Shown: positions 52,194 through 61,502 of the stretch, in pieces
Layout of the letters: the number at the start of each line of letters is the position of its first letter
How positions within the stretch are numbered: the stretch's first letter is position 1
NCBI GenBank assembly: GCA_009841115.1
Contig: VXML01000037.1
Span: 1-64,000 of the forward strand
Direction: 5' to 3'
From: Gemmatimonadota bacterium
GTDB taxonomy: Bacteria; Latescibacterota; UBA2968; UBA8231
DNA length: 64,000 nt
The notes under the pieces: generated by a model
Told to the model about the DNA's origin: nothing
Databases searched by the model: none
What the model saw: only the letters and a program-made list of their open reading frames with translations
Translations under genes and position numbers: made by a program

Positions 52194-53483
52194 ATGAATA
52201 GACTCTTTTTCTGCCTCGCCACAGCGCTCATCGCCTGTGTCGGCCCCTTCGCCGGTAAGAAGGTTCCGCCTTGGCTTGCGGATCCCCCCATGCTCAAAGC
52301 GACCTTCTCCAGTGAAGAGGCCGCCGCGCATCTGGTATGGCCCCCAGTGTCTTCGGCGCGCTTTCTCTACGGCGAAATTCAGCGCTCCGCAGGAGGCGAG
52401 TTCGCGGCCATAGAGAGGGTGGAATCCGCAACCGACACCACCTTTACAGACGCCGGCCTGTTGGCCAACACCCAGTATAGCTACCGAGTCGTCAGCTTCT
52501 TCGGCGCAGACGAAACCGTACACGAGTTGGCCAGCACGACGGTCGCGGGCGGGTTCCACCGCCGCATAGCAAGCTGGTCACTCGACAAGGGCATGGCTCC
52601 CACGCGATTGGCCATCAGCCGCAACGGCACGGTCTTTGTCGTCGGCGTGGGCACAGGGCGCGTCGAGCGCTTCGACCGCACGGGCCGCGCCTTGGACACA
52701 TGGGTCTATACCACTGAGCCGCTGGCCCGTATGGAAACGAGCGCGCTGGACGGGCCGGCACTGGCCCTCGACGACGAAGATCATCTCTACGTGGTGTACA
52801 ACCTGCACCGCCCGGGCCAGAAGCCAGAGGCCTTTTGGGCGAAATTTGCCCCAGACGGTCGGCTGTTGTGGACGCGCCCACTCGCCGGGTTGTTCGCCCG
52901 CCACATCGTCATCGACAGCGATGCCATCTACATCGAAAGCATCAGCCAATTGCAACTATTCGACCAAGCCGGTGAACAGCAAATTCAGTACGCCATCCCG
53001 GCCCTGTTAGTGGCTAGTCTGCGGCTTTGGCAAGGGCGTTTCGCCGCGCTGATCGAGCCGTTGGCCCTGCGCGCCGACGATTGGCAGGCACCTCGGCTAG
53101 TCGTGTACGACGACCCGCAGCGCGCCGCGGCCAGCCGCGTCATCGGCCGCGATCCCAAATCGCATCAGGACCGCGGCAACGGGCTTTTGCTGCGGCCCAC
53201 CGATTTTGCCGTCGATGAAGCCGCCGACCGGGCTTTCGTGGTCAATGCCGGCCACAGCCGCATCGAGGTTTTCCAGCAGGGGCACTACCTGACGCGATGG
53301 GGCGAAGAAGGGGAAGGCGACAACCAATTTCGCTTCACAGGCCGCCTCCAAGTTGTCGTCGATATGGCTACTGGCAAGGAGGACAGGCGCGAGGTGGTGG
53401 CCGGCGGCATAGCCCGCGACGCCGAAGGGTTTATTTATGTGGCCGATACCTTCAACGATCGAATTCAGAAGTTCCAACCATGA
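52194..53483 (+). CDS. Lipoprotein with FN3-like domain and NHL-type propeller
   Basis: 429 residues. The N-terminus MNRLFFCLATALIACVGPF has a LIAC lipobox. Residues ~35-120 look like an FN3 domain (FLYGEIQRS..., NTQYSYRVVSF). The rest is a beta-propeller of NHL type, with repeats such as PTRLAISRNGTVFVVGVGTGRVERFD, PTDFAVDEAADRAFVVNAGHSRIEVF and IARDAEGFIYVADTFNDRIQKF. It is likely anchored on the periplasmic or outer face and binds a ligand or partner. Its stop overlaps the TPR gene start (ATGA). Confidence 0.82.
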   Translation: MNRLFFCLATALIACVGPFAGKKVPPWLADPPMLKATFSSEEAAAHLVWPPVSSARFLYGEIQRSAGGEFAAIERVESATDTTFTDAGLLANTQYSYRVVSFFGADETVHELASTTVAGGFHRRIASWSLDKGMAPTRLAISRNGTVFVVGVGTGRVERFDRTGRALDTWVYTTEPLARMETSALDGPALALDDEDHLYVVYNLHRPGQKPEAFWAKFAPDGRLLWTRPLAGLFARHIVIDSDAIYIESISQLQLFDQAGEQQIQYAIPALLVASLRLWQGRFAALIEPLALRADDWQAPRLVVYDDPQRAAASRVIGRDPKSHQDRGNGLLLRPTDFAVDEAADRAFVVNAGHSRIEVFQQGHYLTRWGEEGEGDNQFRFTGRLQVVVDMATGKEDRREVVAGGIARDAEGFIYVADTFNDRIQKFQP

Positions 53484-54415
53484 AGTCAGTGCTCGCATTG
53501 CTATTGCTGGCTTTGTTATCCGGCGCGGGCCAGGCCCAACTCCAGGACAAGCGGACGTACAACCTCTGGACCAAAGAGAAGATCCGCTATCTCAACGCCA
53601 AGGTCACCATCAATCCCTACAACCCGCAACTGCGCGTCCTCCTCGCCAACGCGTATTTTGACGACGGGCAAAAGTACGAAGCCAAAAGGCTGTTGCTTGA
53701 AGCATTGGAACTCGACCCCGACTACGCCGAGGCGCATTGCAATCTCGCAGTCATGCTCCACGGCCAGGGATACGAGCGCGAGGCCAAGCACCACTACGAA
53801 GAAGCCCTGCGGCTGGATTCGCTAATGGTCGAAGCCATGGCTGGACTGGGAACCTTGCTCTGCCGCACCGAGCGCCAAGTCGAGGGCCTTGAATACCTCG
53901 AAAAAGTCATCGCAATCCAGCCCGATCACGTCAACGCTCGCTTCAACATGGCCGTGGCGTATCACAAGGTCGGCGACTTCAAAAAATCCATCGAACACCT
54001 AGAGACCTTGCTGAAGGTCGATTTCAATTATCGCGGTGCGCGCCGCGCACTGGCCCGCGCTTATTACAGCCTCGGAATTTTGCGGCTGCAAGCCGAACAG
54101 CCCGAGTTGGCACTCCCCGTGTTGACCAAGGCCGTCGAATACGAGCAAGACAACGACAGCATGTTCTTCGCCAAGGGCCTCGCCCACCTCGACAGCGGCG
54201 ACCTCACCGGAGCCGAAGCGGCGTTCAAGCAGGTCATCGCATTGTCCGGCGATCACATCCCCGCCCTGCACAACCTCGGCGTAATCTGCGAAAAAACCGA
54301 GCGATACGCGGAAGCCATCCAATACTACGACAGAGTCCAGCAGCTAGCCCCACATCTATCGACGATTGAAGCAGTCAAACACGCCTCGTACGACGTGAAT
54401 TACCTGACCGAATAA
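53480..54415 (+). CDS. Secreted TPR-repeat protein
   Basis: 311 residues from the ATG at 53480, ATGA-overlapping the propeller gene. The signal peptide is MKSVLALLLLALLSGAGQAQ. About seven TPR units follow (ALELDPDYAEAHCNLAVMLHGQG, VIAIQPDHVNARFNMAVAYHKVG, VIALSGDHIPALHNLGVI). TPR proteins hold complexes together; it probably works with the co-encoded propeller lipoprotein in the periplasm. Confidence 0.88.
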   Translation: MKSVLALLLLALLSGAGQAQLQDKRTYNLWTKEKIRYLNAKVTINPYNPQLRVLLANAYFDDGQKYEAKRLLLEALELDPDYAEAHCNLAVMLHGQGYEREAKHHYEEALRLDSLMVEAMAGLGTLLCRTERQVEGLEYLEKVIAIQPDHVNARFNMAVAYHKVGDFKKSIEHLETLLKVDFNYRGARRALARAYYSLGILRLQAEQPELALPVLTKAVEYEQDNDSMFFAKGLAHLDSGDLTGAEAAFKQVIALSGDHIPALHNLGVICEKTERYAEAIQYYDRVQQLAPHLSTIEAVKHASYDVNYLTE

Positions 54416-54417
54416 GT

Positions 54418-54446
54418 TTGACTTTTGCTCGGTTAAAGCGTACACT
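54418..54446 (+). promoter_or_regulatory. Sigma-70-like promoter for infA
   Basis: TTGACT (54418-54423), a 17-base spacer and TACACT (54441-54446), about 90 bases before infA. It begins directly after the TPR gene stop. Confidence 0.6.
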
Positions 54447-54536
54447 TTGCCTTTTTTGCAAGTCGCTTTAGCGGCTGTTTTTCCGTGTATGGCGCACAAA
54501 ACGCCCCTATCACCTCATCTCCTTTAGGCGAGAGCA

Positions 54537-54755
54537 ATGGCCAAAGAAGAAGCAATCGAAGTCCAAGCAGTGGTCAAAGAGGCCCTGCCCAACGGCTACT
54601 TCAAGTGCGAGATGGAAAATAGCCACGAGATTATGGCCCACGTCTCCGGCAAGATGCGCAAGTACTACATTCGCGTGCTTCCGGGCGACCAAGTCACCGT
54701 GGCCCTTTCGCCCTATGATTTGAGCCGCGGACGCATCACTTTCCGCAATCGCTGA
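54537..54755 (+). CDS. infA: Translation initiation factor IF-1
   Basis: 72 residues, exact family length, a single S1/OB fold ([26 protein letters not shown]-like [33 protein letters not shown]). It binds the ribosomal A site with IF-2 and IF-3 during initiation. It is separate from the ribosomal-protein cluster where infA often lies; an extra copy may exist elsewhere. Confidence 0.97.
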   Translation: MAKEEAIEVQAVVKEALPNGYFKCEMENSHEIMAHVSGKMRKYYIRVLPGDQVTVALSPYDLSRGRITFRNR

Positions 54756-54812
54756 GACGTCGCAAGATCACCCAAGCGCCGTCTCGACGAGCCTCACACC
54801 TGATCAGGTCAC

Positions 54813-56387
54813 ATGGAGAGGAACCAGACCAGTACGCATCGGGCTTGGCCCTTCCAAGAGGCGGCACAGATCGTCAAGCAGCGCCGGCCCAGCAAAGATC
54901 GCCCGGTACTATTCGAGACCGGCTTTGGCCCTAGCGGCTTTCCCCATCTAGGTCACTTTTCCGAAGGCGTCCGCACCTCTTGGGTGCGCAATGCCTGCGA
55001 ATACCTCTACGGATTAAAGACCCGCCTCCTCTGTTTCAGCGACGACATGGACGCCCTGCGCAAGGTGCCTAGCAACTTTCCGCAGCCCGACATGCTCGCC
55101 GCCCACCTCGGTAAACCCGTCCACGCCATCCCCGATCCTTTTGGTTGCTATACGAGTTTTGGCGACCACATGAACGCCAAGCTGTGCGAGTTTTTCGACG
55201 CGTCCGGCTTCGACTACGAGTTTCAAAGCTCACGCGAAGCCTACGTGCGCGGCGACTTCGATGAAGGGCTTTCGATTCTCCTAGCCAAAGCCGAGGAGGT
55301 TCGCCAGATCATCGTGCCGACGCTGCGGGAACAAAACCGCCAGCACTGGTCGCCGTTTTTCCCGATTTGTACCAACTGTGGCTCGATGATGGCCACGCGC
55401 GTCACCGCCTATCACCCCAGCCGGGGCACCGTGAGCTTCACTTGCGACCTTGACACCGGCCACTACACTGGGTGTGGCGAAAGCGGGGAGCAGTCGGTGT
55501 TCGGCGGCAACGCCAAGGTAGGCTGGAAAGTCGATTGGGCACTGCGCTGGTACGCCTACGAGGTCGATTATGAAATGTACGGCAAAGATCTCATCGACTC
55601 GGTTCGCCAGTCCTCCCGCATCGTGCGCCTGATGGGCAAGCAGCCGCCGGTCGGCTTGTGCTTCGAGTTTTTTCTCGACGAGGAAGGGCGCAAGGTGGCG
55701 AGTAGCACCGGCCGCATGGGGGTGACGGTGGATGCGTGGAAAAAGTACGCGCCAATAGAATCCCTGCTCTTCTTCCTGTTCCAGAATCCCAAGCGAGCCA
55801 AGCGGCTACACTGGGACATCGTCCCCAAGTGCGTTGATGACTATCTCGATGCGTTGCGGAACTATCCCGATGTGGGAGAGGCAGAGCGACCCGAACAAGC
55901 CCTGTGGCACATTGGCGATCGCGGTAAAGACGTACCCGAGTACGCATCTCGGGTCAACTTCTCGACGGTAAACAATCTGATCGCCGCCTTGGGTGTAGAT
56001 TCAGTCGAAGTGTTGGAAGAATATCTGGCGCGCTACGACGCCCAAGCTGCTACTTATCCGCAGGTGACGCAGGCGTTGGTGGAGAAGGGACTTAACTACT
56101 ACCGGGACGTGGTGTTGCCAAACAAGCAGTTTCGTCCGCCTACTGATGAAGAGCGGGCGCTCCTAGGTCAGTTGGCCGAGCGGCTGAGCGCGGTCAATGG
56201 GGCCACCGAGGAGGAGTTGCAGGCCATTCCGTTCGACTTGGCCCGCGAGGCCGAAATCCCTCCCAAAGAGTTATTTCGGATGTTTTACGAAGTGGTACTC
56301 GGGCAGGAGCGAGGACCGCGATTTGGGTCGCTGGTGCAGCTAGTGGGGAAAGAGCAGGTAGTGAAAATGGTGCGTGATAAAGCGTAG
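54813..56387 (+). CDS. lysS: Class I lysyl-tRNA synthetase
   Basis: 524 residues. GFGPSGFPHLGHFSEGVRT gives the class I HIGH motif (HLGH), and KVASSTGRMG the KMSKS-like loop; CTNCGSM is part of an inserted zinc-like region. This archaeal-type enzyme replaces the class II LysRS in some bacteria. It loads tRNA-Lys. The ATG has GGAGAGG in the coding start rather than a clear upstream site; GTC-ACATGGAGAGG surrounds it. A terminator follows. Confidence 0.95.
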   Translation: MERNQTSTHRAWPFQEAAQIVKQRRPSKDRPVLFETGFGPSGFPHLGHFSEGVRTSWVRNACEYLYGLKTRLLCFSDDMDALRKVPSNFPQPDMLAAHLGKPVHAIPDPFGCYTSFGDHMNAKLCEFFDASGFDYEFQSSREAYVRGDFDEGLSILLAKAEEVRQIIVPTLREQNRQHWSPFFPICTNCGSMMATRVTAYHPSRGTVSFTCDLDTGHYTGCGESGEQSVFGGNAKVGWKVDWALRWYAYEVDYEMYGKDLIDSVRQSSRIVRLMGKQPPVGLCFEFFLDEEGRKVASSTGRMGVTVDAWKKYAPIESLLFFLFQNPKRAKRLHWDIVPKCVDDYLDALRNYPDVGEAERPEQALWHIGDRGKDVPEYASRVNFSTVNNLIAALGVDSVEVLEEYLARYDAQAATYPQVTQALVEKGLNYYRDVVLPNKQFRPPTDEERALLGQLAERLSAVNGATEEELQAIPFDLAREAEIPPKELFRMFYEVVLGQERGPRFGSLVQLVGKEQVVKMVRDKA

Positions 56388-56415
56388 CGCATATAGAGAC
56401 ATTCGATGGAATTGC

Positions 56416-56447
56416 GAGGGTGCGGTAGGTGCCGCGCCCTCTTTTTT
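56416..56447 (+). terminator. Rho-independent terminator after lysS
   Basis: Stem GAGGGTGCGG / CCGCGCCCTC with one G-T pair, loop TAGGTG, then six T. It lies downstream of an ATG at 56406, which is a reason to start the DUF72 gene later. Confidence 0.85.
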
Positions 56448-56459
56448 ACGGAGCAAATC

Positions 56460-57395
56460 GTGGCAGAACAACAAGACCTTTTTTCCGAAATCATGCCGCC
56501 GGCCAAGCCCCAGCACGTCGAGCGGATGCAGCAGGTGCAAGAGGGGCTGCCCGCGCAGCTTTTTTTGGGGACGACGAGTTGGTCGAATGAGGATTGGGAA
56601 GGGCTGATCTACCCAGAGGGTTGCGCCGCGGCCGACTACATCGAGCACTATGCTAAAGTCTTCGGGAGTGTGGAGATCGACTCGACTTGGTACCGAGTGC
56701 CAACACCGAAAGCAATAGAAGGATGGCTGCGGCGGACGCCTCCGAACTTTCGCTTTACCGCCAAAATTCCCCGCGTGATCAGCCACGAAAAAATGCTCGT
56801 GGACTGCATGGGGGACATGGAGGAATTCCTCGACGCGATGGCCCCACTCGGCGAGCGGTTGGGGCCACTGCTGATGCAGTTTCCATACATTGCGCGGGGA
56901 CAGGACGCGCACGAAAACGAGTACGGCAGTGCGTTCACCGAGCGCCTAGCAGAGTTTTTGCCGCAGCTTCCTACGGGCGAGTTCTGCTTTGCGGTAGAGG
57001 TGCGCAACGGGAGTTGGCTGCGGGCGGAACTGTTAGACCTGCTGCGCGAACACGGAGTAGCACTGGTGCTGAACAACTACTACACCATGCCGGGCTTATC
57101 GGATACCGTCAAGCGGATCGATCCAGTAACGGCTGACTTTCTCTACGTCCGCTTTTTGGGCGACCGCAAAAAGATGGACACCTATGTCGAGGAGCGGATT
57201 CGCCGCGGCGAACAGGAGCGGCATTGGGACCGCCTCGTCTGGGACCGCGCCGCCGAGACCCAGCAGTGGGCGCGACAGGTGCGAGAGTTGGCACAGACCG
57301 TACCAGAGCAGCCCGCGTACGTATTTTTCAACAACCACTACGCCGGATACGCACCCGGTTCACTCGGCCTTTTTGCCCAGGCGTGGAAGGGATGA
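56460..57395 (+). CDS. DUF72-family protein
   Basis: 311 residues from the GTG at 56460 (GGAG 8 bases upstream); the longer frame from 56406 reads through the terminator. LFLGTTSWSNEDWEGLIYP, VFGSVEIDSTWYRVPT, FRFTAKIPRVISHEK and YVFFNNHYAGYAPGS are DUF72 (YecE-type) motifs on a TIM barrel. A link to iron-sulfur or DNA repair was proposed for some, but the function is unknown. The C-terminus is complete (AWKG). Confidence 0.9.
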   Translation: MAEQQDLFSEIMPPAKPQHVERMQQVQEGLPAQLFLGTTSWSNEDWEGLIYPEGCAAADYIEHYAKVFGSVEIDSTWYRVPTPKAIEGWLRRTPPNFRFTAKIPRVISHEKMLVDCMGDMEEFLDAMAPLGERLGPLLMQFPYIARGQDAHENEYGSAFTERLAEFLPQLPTGEFCFAVEVRNGSWLRAELLDLLREHGVALVLNNYYTMPGLSDTVKRIDPVTADFLYVRFLGDRKKMDTYVEERIRRGEQERHWDRLVWDRAAETQQWARQVRELAQTVPEQPAYVFFNNHYAGYAPGSLGLFAQAWKG

Positions 57396-57509
57396 GCGAC
57401 AACTTCGACGACGAGACGGGTTTGTCGCGGATGGCGAGTAGCCATAAGGTGAATTAGCGAGGACGGGACGGGCGATACGGTTAATTAAATATTCAAACAT
57501 ATAATGGTG

Positions 57510-57550
57510 AAGCGGTGCGGCTCTAATAGGAGCCGCGCCGCTTATTTTTT
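57510..57550 (+). terminator. Rho-independent terminator
   Basis: Long stem AAGCGGTGCGGCTC / GAGCCGCGCCGCTT, loop TAATAG, followed by ATTTTTT. Ends the DUF72 transcript. Confidence 0.85.
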
Positions 57551-57566
57551 GCATATCATTTTTTAT

Positions 57567-57583
57567 TTGCATTTTACATGCAA
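57567..57583. promoter_or_regulatory. Operator-like palindrome upstream of the GntR gene
   Basis: TTGCAT-TTTAC-ATGCAA, 46 bases before the GntR start. GntR/YtrA regulators often bind such symmetric sites and control their own operon. Confidence 0.45.
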
Positions 57584-57628
57584 TAGATGTATTATTAGTT
57601 CAAGTAGTACAAGATAGGGAGCATATTT

Positions 57629-58009
57629 ATGGAAATAGTCATCGACACCAGCGATTCAGTGCCGGTGTTTGCTCAATTGATCGATCAAATCAAAAAGGCC
57701 GTTCTCAGCGGCGAGCTTAGCGCAGGAGCTGCCTTGCCTTCCATCCGGCAACTCGCAAACGACATGGGCCTGAACCACAACACGGTGGCCAAGGCTTATC
57801 GGCTCTTGGAACGCGATGCGGTCATTGAGACCAAAGGATATCGCGGTACGTTTATCCACCCGAACGCCAAGGCCAATAGCGCTGTCGATTTAAACGCATG
57901 GGTGACGTCCACATTAAGCGAAACAATCAAGACATTAAGAGGATCCGGCGTGACGGATTCAGAAATCCGGATTGCATTCGGGAATGTCATGAATAACCGA
58001 GATCAGTGA
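57629..58009 (+). CDS. GntR-family regulator, YtrA type
   Basis: 126 residues. The winged helix VPVFAQLIDQIKKAVLSGELSAGAALPSIRQLANDMGLNHNTVAKAYRLLERDAVI is complete, followed by only ~50 residues, the short C-terminal tail of the YtrA subfamily. Such regulators usually control an adjacent membrane or ABC gene; here the membrane-protein gene starts 10 bp downstream. The region is less GC-rich than its surroundings. Confidence 0.92.
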   Translation: MEIVIDTSDSVPVFAQLIDQIKKAVLSGELSAGAALPSIRQLANDMGLNHNTVAKAYRLLERDAVIETKGYRGTFIHPNAKANSAVDLNAWVTSTLSETIKTLRGSGVTDSEIRIAFGNVMNNRDQ

Positions 58010-58019
58010 GGAGCTAGCG

Positions 58020-59078
58020 ATGCCAGACAACATCTTATTTTACGCCGTATTTCTGAGCCAGATTCTTCTTATTTCTTTTTATTTTCCCAGAAAAATGCTC
58101 AAGCGGATAAGTTACGTGTTCGCAACGTACCCACCACCGCAATATCCCAGGCTCTACCCAGAACCGATCGAATATTACGAGAAAGCACAGCGCAATTACC
58201 GCAATTTAAATGTGGCTGTACTGCTAGTTGGCTTGTCGTTGCTGGCGGTATTCATAGGCGATTCGTGTAGCGGTGAATGGGGCATGGGCAATTTCGTATT
58301 TCCGTATTTTATGATCCAGTTTTTCCCTATGATGCTCCTAGAAATAAGATCTTTCAAATATTATCGGCTAATGAGAAAAGCCGATTCGCGCACCACTCGC
58401 AAGGCCGAGCTGCAACCCCGCCGTTTGTTCGATTTTATTTCACCTACGATGATCGGTCTGGCGCTATTCGTGTATTTCGCCTTTATAGCGCTCATTCTCT
58501 ATATCCGACAATTCGACTTTCCTTGGTTCGGCGGATATTGGAATATCGTCGGAGTGACGGCGGGCAACGTCTTTTTTGCGGCAATAGTGGCCTGGAACAT
58601 GTATGGAAAAAAACGGGACCCATACCAAGCTTATGAAGATCGCAAAAGGCAGATCGAACTCGTCGTGCAACAGATGGTTTTTATGAGCATTGCGGCAACG
58701 ACGTTTATGGCGATAGAAGTAGTCCTAGCCAGTCTGGAACTGCGCGATCTCCAGCCTACGGTGATGAGTCTGTATTTTCAGTTAATAGCCGTGATCTGCT
58801 TGCGAACCCTGCGCATAGACAACATAAATTTCGCGGTGTATAAAGGAGACCCTTCCGAGGAAAAGACTGAAATACAGAACGATGTGGCGAGTGCCCACAA
58901 TCTTGCCGGCGTGGGTCTATGGGTAGGTCTAGGTCTAGGTCTATTATTCGGTGTTTTTATTCTTGTAGAAGGCGGGACCGTAAAAGGTTTTGTAATGGGA
59001 GTGGGGATTGGAACGGTTTTAGGGATGGTTGTCGGCAGTCTCTTAGAGTCGCGAAGGAGCACTTCCCCAACGGTATGA
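58020..59078 (+). CDS. Membrane protein of unknown function, partner of the GntR regulator
   Basis: 352 residues with about seven hydrophobic segments, including VAVLLVGLSLLAVFIG, MIGLALFVYFAFIALILYI and a Gly-rich C-terminal hairpin (GLWVGLGLGLLFGVFILVE, GVGIGTVLGMVVGSLLE). The N-terminus has KMLKRISYVFATYPPPQYPRLYP between segments. Not recognised as a known transporter. The close spacing to the GntR gene suggests that it is the regulator's target. Confidence 0.65.
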   Translation: MPDNILFYAVFLSQILLISFYFPRKMLKRISYVFATYPPPQYPRLYPEPIEYYEKAQRNYRNLNVAVLLVGLSLLAVFIGDSCSGEWGMGNFVFPYFMIQFFPMMLLEIRSFKYYRLMRKADSRTTRKAELQPRRLFDFISPTMIGLALFVYFAFIALILYIRQFDFPWFGGYWNIVGVTAGNVFFAAIVAWNMYGKKRDPYQAYEDRKRQIELVVQQMVFMSIAATTFMAIEVVLASLELRDLQPTVMSLYFQLIAVICLRTLRIDNINFAVYKGDPSEEKTEIQNDVASAHNLAGVGLWVGLGLGLLFGVFILVEGGTVKGFVMGVGIGTVLGMVVGSLLESRRSTSPTV

Positions 59079-59158
59079 CCGTTCGGAACCGGAGAGAATA
59101 CCAGTGCCTGATGAACCCCCGGTCCAAAACCATTTTTCTTCGGGGTTAGTATGTCTGG

Positions 59159-59285
59159 TTTACTGGCCATCGGCAACACTAGGCAGGGTCGAGGTGCTGA
59201 GCAGACCGCCATCGACATCGAGCGCAACTCCGGTCAAAAAGGACGACTCTTCGGCGAGGAAAAACAGAATGGCGTTGACGACATC
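59159..59285 (-). pseudogene. Fragment of the SDR gene (3' end duplicate)
   Basis: 127 bp that match 61502-61628 at about 121 positions. It is the last ~42 codons (LTGVALDVDGGLLSTSTLPG region) of the intact SDR gene, without the rest. The homology stops abruptly where unrelated sequence leading to the STAND-type relic starts. The remaining 59286-59505 shows no gene. Confidence 0.85.
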
Positions 59286-59505
59286 TTTTTTGTGGTCAAA
59301 TTTGGAGGATCATTCTGACTCAGATGGTTTAACACTTCAGGCGGAGAGGATTTTGAAATCCCCATCGAGGTCGTCGCATTCTTTGAAATCACGCCTCGTT
59401 CTCAGTATTTTCCATTAGCGTCACCTTTTAGAGCTGCATACTTTGCGCCGCGACTTCGTGGCGCTTCATTGTTAGTCGAAACGATTTAATTTAGGAGGCA
59501 CGATC

Positions 59506-60493
59506 ATACCCGACTATGACCTTTCTAGACTATCGAGCCGCTCATTTGAACACCTGATTCAGGCTTTGGCGATCCGTCTGTTAGGTCCAGGCATTGTGGT
59601 TTTCGGAGATGGGCCGGATGGTGGACGTGAAGCGACTTTTGAAGGTAAAGTCCCCTTTCCCAATTCTGTCAATGGCTGGGATGGCTACGGCGTAGTTCAA
59701 GCGAAGTACCGACAGCGCTCTGGCGACACCAAACAGGATGGCAACTGGGCAGTAAAGCAACTGAAGGATGAAATACGGAAGTATATCGACCCGGACAGTA
59801 ACCTGTGCAAACCGGATTACTTCATATTCGCTACTAACGTGGTTCTCACACCGGTCAGTGAGAAGGGCTCTAAAGACCAAGTAATTGCTGTCCTTGAAAA
59901 TTTCAAGAAACAATCATCGCTGAAAGATTACGCTGTTTGGGATTGCGACCAGATTCGAGGATTCCTAGATGCGGATAAAGATGTTAGGGAGACTTATGAG
60001 TTTTTCATTACTCCAGGGGATGTCCTGTCTAGAATCCTTAGACAGCTAGCTCCGACTTCTACGGATAGATATCCCCTCTTTGTTGAGTTCTTAGAGAAAG
60101 AATTGCTGAGCGATGAATTCGTAAATCTGGAACAGGCAGGTCACGGCGGTGAGGAACGCATACCACTAGCTACCGTATTTGTTGACTTGCCAACTCATGA
60201 TGATCTAGTCTCCATGTCAGACGACCGACTGCCATTCGATGAGAAAATTAGAGAATCGGGATTTCAATCGAATTGTGACTACGTTGGAAACAAACCGACC
60301 GACCGGAGATTTCGTAGAAAAATTTGTGGTTGCCTTGAGGAATTTGGTCCCCTTGGACGACTATTTCGCCCATAAGCGTTACGTGAGCCTACTTGGGGAT
60401 GTAATTAGGAAAAGGACTAGTCGATTTCCCGATTCGAATAATTCATCTCAGTTTGATTTACCAGAAGGGGTCGTTGAACTGCTCAGAGAGTAG
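59506..60493 (+). pseudogene. Broken STAND-type NTPase gene: N-terminal restriction-like domain only
   Basis: The frame reads IPDYDLSRLSSRSFEHLIQALAIRLLGPG, FGDGPDGGREATFEGKVPFP and WDGYGVVQAKYRQR, the N-terminal nuclease-like domain found ahead of NACHT/STAND ATPases. The expected first codon is ATA (59506) behind a good AGGAGG; the first canonical start is a TTG at 59566. The frame ends at 60375 after a likely frameshift near 60230; a second frame (60239-60493) continues to a stop. The P-loop and sensor parts that homologues have are missing. Confidence 0.7.
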
Positions 60494-60600
60494 TGGGAAA
60501 CCACTTGCGCGCCGAGTGTCCCTGTTGCCTGTTTCAACTTCAACGACGCGCTGCTCAATATCCTCACCAGTGTCGATGATGTCCCCGTCAGCATAGCATT

Positions 60601-60895
60601 GCCTCTATTCGGGTAGCGCGATTTGGAGGTCGTTGGGGTTGGGGCGGTAGAGGAGCAGCGTGTTGCCCAAGACCTGCACTAGATGTGACCCAGTAGCGGC
60701 GGCAAGCTGCTCTCCGGCTTCGCGGCGGTCGAGAGGACTGTTGCGCTCGCAGCGCACCTTGACCAACTGGCTGTTGGCTAGGCTTCGTTGAGCAAGCGGA
60801 TAACGGCGACAGAAAGCCCTTCTTTGCCCAAATACACGGTCGGGCCTAACGCATTGCCTAAACCGCGCAAATAGCGGCGTTCTTTGCCGCGTAAG
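60601..60895 (-). pseudogene. Frameshifted yhbY duplicate
   Basis: Matches the intact yhbY at 62337 onward (offset 1,736 bp). The C-terminal half is well kept (VKVRCERNSPLDRREAGEQLAAATGSHLVQVLGNTLLLYRP), but a lost base in GCGTAGG (here GCTAGG) shifts the frame, and the start codon region has diverged. It cannot make a full YhbY. Confidence 0.85.
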
Positions 60896-60905
60896 CGACA
60901 ATTTG

Positions 60906-61181
60906 TTATTGACGGTAGACTTCTCGACGATGTTTTATTCGATAAACATCAACACGGTTCCTGCTGTCATCTACTTGATAGAGGATGCGGTACTCCCCCA
61001 CACGCACCCGCCAACCAGAAGCCGTACGACCCGAAAGCTTAACAACGCCGCCTGGACGTGGATTGCTTGCCAATTGACGGAACACGGCATCTATGCGTCT
61101 GATAGCTTCTCGTGGCAGCCTCCGAAAGTCCCGTTCAGCACGACGTTCTAAACGGATGGTATAAGCCATCGCATCCGTCAA
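60906..61181 (-). CDS. RelE/ParE-family toxin
   Basis: 91 residues: AYTIRLERRAERDFRRLPREAIRRIDAVFRQLASNPRPGGVVKLSG and RVGEYRILYQVDDSRNRVDVYRIKHRREVYR, a full RelE fold with the C-terminal basic active-site residues. It probably cuts mRNA on the ribosome. Its start overlaps the antitoxin stop by 4 bp. Confidence 0.93.
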   Translation of the reverse strand: MTDAMAYTIRLERRAERDFRRLPREAIRRIDAVFRQLASNPRPGGVVKLSGRTASGWRVRVGEYRILYQVDDSRNRVDVYRIKHRREVYRQ

Positions 61182-61384
61182 AGTTTCCCTTCTTTTTTTA
61201 TTTCTGCCTGTATTTCAGTGTATTCCCGAAAATCGGTTGCCGTTTCAACGGCCCGATCCAACTCTAAAGCATCTTCTAAATCCTGGAGTCGTTGCATCAG
61301 AGAGCGATAATCTTCCATCGATAGAACGGTTGCTGTTTTTCGTCCCTTTTCATTGACAACATATTTCGGTTTGATATTGAGCAT
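61178..61384 (-). CDS. Phd/YefM-family antitoxin
   Basis: 68 residues from the ATG at 61384 (CAGGAAAAC upstream); an ATG at 61411 would add nine. NIKPKYVVNEKGRKTATVLSMEDYRSLMQRLQDLEDALELDRAV is typical of antitoxins that bind DNA with the N-terminus and wrap the toxin with the C-terminus. It is the first gene of the pair. Confidence 0.9.
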   Translation of the reverse strand: MLNIKPKYVVNEKGRKTATVLSMEDYRSLMQRLQDLEDALELDRAVETATDFREYTEIQAEIKKEGKL

Positions 61385-61432
61385 AACAGTTTTCCTGTCG
61401 TGAGTTTTCACAAGTAAGTATATGCAAGTAGG

Positions 61433-61469
61433 TCTCGCTTCTCAACGAAAGCCTGCGCCTCTATTCGGG
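61433..61469. repeat. 37-bp direct repeat flanking the SDR gene, copy 1
   Basis: Identical to 62313-62349. The last bases (CTCTATTCGGG) are the 3' end of the yhbY coding sequence, so this copy is an isolated yhbY tip on the far side of the SDR gene. Confidence 0.9.
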
Positions 61470-61502
61470 TCGCCTTAGCTTGTGCGGAACTAGTATTTCC
61501 CT

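Noticed and set aside
57392-57457. 21-codon frame overlapping the DUF72 stop
   Set aside because: Too short, no ribosome site apart from the coding sequence and no similarity that I recognise.
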